From an uncultured Lachnospira sp. (GTDB lineage Bacteria; Bacillota; Clostridia; Lachnospirales; Lachnospiraceae), in contig CAKRKK010000024.1 in the NCBI GenBank assembly GCA_934358235.1, forward strand, positions 1 to 18,054: a stretch of DNA of 18,054 nucleotides, in the 5' to 3' direction. The notes under the pieces are model-generated. The model was not told the DNA's origin. It was given only the letters and a program-made list of their open reading frames with translations, and ran no database searches. The position numbers and the translations under genes are program-made. Shown here one piece after another: positions 15,174 to 18,054 of this stretch. Position 1 is the stretch's first letter, and each line of letters starts with the position of its first letter.

Positions 15174-15231
15174 ATAACGGCAGAAGCTATACAGTCCTTC
15201 TTTTAGTAGTCTGTATAGCTCCTGCCGTTAT
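15174..15231. terminator. Bidirectional Rho-independent terminator
   Basis: Arms 15174-15194 and 15211-15231 pair over 21 positions with one A-C mismatch (15184/15221), around a 16-nt loop. TTATTTAT follows on the plus strand and an A/T-rich tail on the minus strand, though neither has an uninterrupted T-run. It lies between the stops of two convergent genes and would serve both. The left arm contains part of a direct repeat, GCAGAAGCTATA at 15165-15176 and 15180-15191. Confidence 0.85.
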
Positions 15232-15285
15232 TATTTATACTGATATCTGTAGCATATTTACTGCCTGATATTTATATCATATGCT

Positions 15286-15987
15286 CTACTTTCCATATTC
15301 GGATATTATTTTATCTATATTTCTTGATGCTATGCTCTTAGTCATCTCCTCAATTGGTATATCCAGTTTAACATTATGTTTTCTTACAAGCGCTGACAGA
15401 TAGCTTCGCTGGGCTTCTGTTATAGGGCTGTCCTTTTTTACATTATACACTAGCTCTGCTGCTATATCAAAGCCTGAATCCTCTGGCTTTATCTCATACA
15501 GCTTCCAGTAAACAGAGCTTGCACTAATAGCATCATCTAATGCCCTGTGTGAATTACCTGGATTAATCTTAAGATACTCACACAGATAATCAAGCCTTTT
15601 ATGTTCAAGCTCAGGCAATATACGCCTTGCCATCTTAAGAGTATCTATTCCTCTTAAGCCGAGCTTAATATTATTATTTACTGCTGCTTTCTTTAAAAAG
15701 CTGTAATCAAATATTATATTATGTCCAAGTATAGGTTCATTTCCGATAAACTCTATTATATTCCCAAGCTTCTCCTCTATACGCGGCATACCCTTAAGCT
15801 CCTCATTATGTATGCCAGTAAGCCCAACAACACGCTCACTAACCTCAATTCCCGGATTAATAAGTGTTGTATACGTCTGTGTTACACAGCCCTGCTCTAC
15901 TCTTGCCATACCTATCTCTATAATTCTGTCATATGCCGGATTTAGTCCGGTAGTTTCCAGATCCAGCGCAATATAACTATCTATCAT
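15286..15987 (-). CDS. DEDDh 3'-5' exonuclease (DnaQ/PolC epsilon-like)
   Basis: A 233-aa exonuclease. All five active-site residues are present: D9 and E11 (LDLETTG), D94 (GHNIIFDYSFL), and H147 with D152 (SHRALDD). The layout matches stand-alone DnaQ-type exonucleases that degrade single-stranded DNA or RNA with two metal ions. The last 45 residues (SPITEAQRSYLSALVRKH, then IDKII near the end) form an extra helical domain with the QRxYL..L pattern of DUF3072-like modules. The open frame extends to an ATG at 16041 inside the upstream gene, but the ATG at 15987 gives the family-typical MIDSYIALDLETTG. It overlaps the end of the GGDEF gene by 11 bp; AAAAGG directly abuts it, so translational coupling is likely. 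Confidence 0.92.
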   Translation of the reverse strand: MIDSYIALDLETTGLNPAYDRIIEIGMARVEQGCVTQTYTTLINPGIEVSERVVGLTGIHNEELKGMPRIEEKLGNIIEFIGNEPILGHNIIFDYSFLKKAAVNNNIKLGLRGIDTLKMARRILPELEHKRLDYLCEYLKINPGNSHRALDDAISASSVYWKLYEIKPEDSGFDIAAELVYNVKKDSPITEAQRSYLSALVRKHNVKLDIPIEEMTKSIASRNIDKIISEYGK

Positions 15988-17791
15988 CCTTTTTCTTCTC
16001 TTTCTTGTACTCTTCTCCAATAACATTACCAATAATGCCAAGATAATCTATATCAGACTCAGGCCACTTCTTTAGCTGCCTTAATCTGTTAAAGGATATT
16101 ACATAAGCGTTCTTCTTTTTATTATTAATAACAGTCTTATCAATACAGGCAACTACCTGAATAAACTTCTTAATGCCCATTCTTTCAAATGCAGCATACA
16201 TATGTGGTGCTTTTCTTTCATAAAATATTATATTCTCTACTATCTTTATGCCATCATCACGGAAATCCGGGATATAATTATCTTCATTCAGAAATTCTCC
16301 ATTTTCCTCATAATCAGGCTGTTTACCACACAATACATATCTTTTTCCCTCATATACATCATAAAGGAATATACTGTCGATTTCAAATGCAGACATAATC
16401 ATATCCAGACATTCCTTAGCCGGTTTATATCTGCATATGTATTTCTGTATGAATTCGTTCACCACACTCAGCTTTCTATATTTATAAAACACCTTCTCTG
16501 TTATATCTACCGGCGTATCTCCTAATATATAATTCTTATGCAGATCCGGATGATATATTATATATCTGTTTTTTCCTTTTTCCTTCGCCAGATACAGCAT
16601 CTTATCTGCTATTGAAAACAGCATATCAAAGTCTGAGGCATCATCCGGATAAGTGGCAGAACCTATAGAACAGGTTATTTTATTAATATTTCTTGAATCA
16701 TCATGGTAAAGCCACGATATATTATTCTTAATTGTACGGAGTATGCTCCTTATTGCTTCATCATCCTCAAGCCTCTCCAGAACAACAAACATCTCATCTC
16801 CGCCAATACGTCCACATACGCCATTACGTCCGACTGTATTCTTTAATATGGAGGCAACATCCCTTAACACCTCATCGCCAAACATATGTCCATAGGTATC
16901 ATTAATAGTTTTAAAATCATCTATATCAATTATTGCAATTGTAACCTTATATCCTACTCTCTTATCTATAAGTCTTCTTGCATAATTCGTAACTGCCTTC
17001 TTGTTAAGCAGCTCTGTTCCGGCATCCTTTAGTTCATCCTGTACCGATACTTCCTCCTTAGCAGCCTGTCCATTATGTAAAAGACCTATAGTTCCTGCTA
17101 TTACATTGCTATATTCACCATTGAATATCTTCTTGCCCTTAAATACATACCAGCACATCACATCATCGAATTCTGTAAGCTTCATTTTTATATTTCTTGT
17201 AAAATACGCTTCCCCTGATGCCATTGCCGCACACAAACCTTCAAAGTCCTGTATGCTTTGTCCATCAACAAGCTCTTCATCGAGCTTTGCCATACTCCAG
17301 GCTCCCAGCTTGCCTTCATACAAAAATATTGTCTGGGTATCATTACCCGGAAGAATTATACGGAGTACATCCTTATTTATATCATATGTAAAAAGATAAT
17401 CTCCTATAATACTTAAGAATTCATTCTGTATTTCTGTTATTCTTTTGTATTCTTTATTCTGTTTCTTTAGTGTATATATATCTGTTATTTCAAGAGCATA
17501 ATACTTTGCTGTTGTGCCATCAGAATACGGCATAATCATTATACGCATCCATCTGTATTCACTATTACGTCCTCTTAATCTTACAGATACATATATCTGC
17601 TGCCCTTCATCAGCCTCTTTTATAGCAGCTTCAAACTTGGCAGCATCTGCCGGATAAATAGCCTGTGTAAATATAAGATTCGACGTTTCTCCAAGAAACA
17701 TAAACAAGCCTTCATCTGCCTTTACTATATTCATATATTCACTAACTATAATGTTAGCATTAACACTATAATCTCTGGTAATATTATCCAT
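15977..17791 (-). CDS. PAS-GGDEF protein with C-terminal GAF-like domain
   Basis: A 604-aa soluble signalling protein without membrane segments. An N-terminal PAS-like domain covers about 10-110 (ends EYRWMRIMIMPY and YYALEITDI), then a second PAS-like region (about 115-240) and a diguanylate cyclase domain (about 258-415). That domain has the metal-binding D289/D291 region (IIDIDDFKTINDTYGHMFGDEVL), signature RIGGDEM (328-334, Met in place of the usual Phe), TCSIGSATYP, and ADKMLYLAKEKGKNR. The inhibitory RxxD site upstream of GGDE reads RNGV, so product inhibition is probably absent. Residues about 440-595 look like a GAF-type sensor (IDSIFLYDVYEGKRYVLCG), an uncommon position after GGDEF. 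It likely makes c-di-GMP. The ATG at 17791 has GGAGG 5 nt upstream. The exonuclease overlaps its 3' end. Confidence 0.9.
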   Translation of the reverse strand: MDNITRDYSVNANIIVSEYMNIVKADEGLFMFLGETSNLIFTQAIYPADAAKFEAAIKEADEGQQIYVSVRLRGRNSEYRWMRIMIMPYSDGTTAKYYALEITDIYTLKKQNKEYKRITEIQNEFLSIIGDYLFTYDINKDVLRIILPGNDTQTIFLYEGKLGAWSMAKLDEELVDGQSIQDFEGLCAAMASGEAYFTRNIKMKLTEFDDVMCWYVFKGKKIFNGEYSNVIAGTIGLLHNGQAAKEEVSVQDELKDAGTELLNKKAVTNYARRLIDKRVGYKVTIAIIDIDDFKTINDTYGHMFGDEVLRDVASILKNTVGRNGVCGRIGGDEMFVVLERLEDDEAIRSILRTIKNNISWLYHDDSRNINKITCSIGSATYPDDASDFDMLFSIADKMLYLAKEKGKNRYIIYHPDLHKNYILGDTPVDITEKVFYKYRKLSVVNEFIQKYICRYKPAKECLDMIMSAFEIDSIFLYDVYEGKRYVLCGKQPDYEENGEFLNEDNYIPDFRDDGIKIVENIIFYERKAPHMYAAFERMGIKKFIQVVACIDKTVINNKKKNAYVISFNRLRQLKKWPESDIDYLGIIGNVIGEEYKKEKKKDDR

Positions 17792-17821
17792 AACAGCCTC
17801 CGTTTAATCATCTGTTGCAAA

Positions 17822-17849
17822 ATATTATTATCGCCCAAATCTTTGTTAA
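17822..17849 (-). promoter_or_regulatory. Weak candidate promoter of the GGDEF gene
   Basis: On the minus strand TTAACA (17844-17849, 5 of 6), a 16-nt spacer and TAATAT (17822-17827, 4 of 6). A perfect 10-bp palindrome, TGTTATAACA (17850-17859), abuts the -35 and could be an operator. The leader would be about 24 nt. Other AT-rich placements in 17792-17983 are possible. Confidence 0.3.
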
Positions 17850-17983
17850 TGTTATAACAATCTTGTTGTAAAATATAGTTGAAACTTCCCCTTATTTCTT
17901 CCACATATCCTTTATGCCTTGTATATAACTTAATTGTTCACTACGCAGCTTCTGTTAAATATTAACTTTATGCTACTAAAAAA

Positions 17984-18054
17984 AGCGGGTGATGGGAATC
18001 GAACCCACGTATCTAGCTTGGAAGGCTAGTGTTCTACCATTGAACTACACCCGC
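17984..18054 (-). tRNA. tRNA-Gly (anticodon TCC)
   Basis: A complete 71-nt cloverleaf. Acceptor GCGGGTG pairs with CACCCGC; the D stem is GTTC/GAAC. The anticodon stem CTAGC/GCTAG holds the loop CTTCCAA, with TCC at positions 34-36. The T arm is GTGGG-TTCGATT-CCCAT (last pair G-T). The discriminator base is T, as expected for glycine. CCA is not encoded. A T-run of seven starts at the discriminator on the minus strand and may end transcription. The 5' base coincides with the end of the window, so upstream tRNAs cannot be excluded. Confidence 0.97.

Noticed and set aside
10391..15176. Shared AGAAGCTAT between the large palindrome and the 15174-15231 terminator region
   Set aside because: A 9-bp match in AT-rich sequence; the two elements are otherwise unrelated.

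Overview
The window looks like chromosomal backbone of a low-GC, anaerobic Clostridia-type Firmicute, most likely of the Lachnospiraceae. That placement is inferred from AT-rich sequence, strong GGAGG/GAGG ribosome binding sites, and the gene set: MutS2, YhaM and RlmD of Firmicute type, CheX, and a stand-alone PurM/HypE-like protein. No phage, transposase, CRISPR array or resistance gene was seen. I ran no database search; family names come from motifs read in the translations.

Layout. Positions 1-3407 are all minus strand: the first 17 codons of a P-loop NTPase cut by the window edge, a DUF3267 membrane zincin, a decayed gene remnant, rlmD (23S rRNA m5U methyltransferase) and yhaM (3'-5' exoribonuclease). 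A 15-copy, 10-bp tandem repeat (3631-3780) follows and abuts the stop codon of a membrane-anchored PDZ protein whose trypsin-like domain has lost its catalytic triad. A divergent promoter region (5097-5423) separates that gene from a plus-strand block of mutS2, an OmpR-type response regulator and its sensor histidine kinase.

The kinase and trmL converge on a 138-nt element (10264-10401). It has a perfect 20-bp outer stem capped by a GC-rich multi-branched domain. This is the most structured non-coding object in the window and the best candidate for something undescribed. From 14471 down to 10498 a minus-strand series follows: a 35-aa membrane peptide, a PurM/HypE-like protein, an Lrp/AsnC regulator, a class I aminotransferase translationally coupled to it, cheX and trmL. 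The regulator and aminotransferase suggest amino-acid-responsive metabolism; the substrate of the PurM-like enzyme is unknown.

At 14508 a membrane-anchored helical-repeat protein diverges from the 35-aa peptide with only 36 bp between start codons. It ends at a strong bidirectional terminator (15174-15231) shared with a convergent pair: a PAS-GGDEF-(GAF-like) signalling protein and an overlapping DEDDh exonuclease. The window closes with a complete tRNA-Gly(TCC) on the minus strand.

Several starts were moved inward from the longest open frame because a Shine-Dalgarno sequence or promoter decides them: the DUF3267 gene, yhaM, the histidine kinase (TTG), lrp and the exonuclease.
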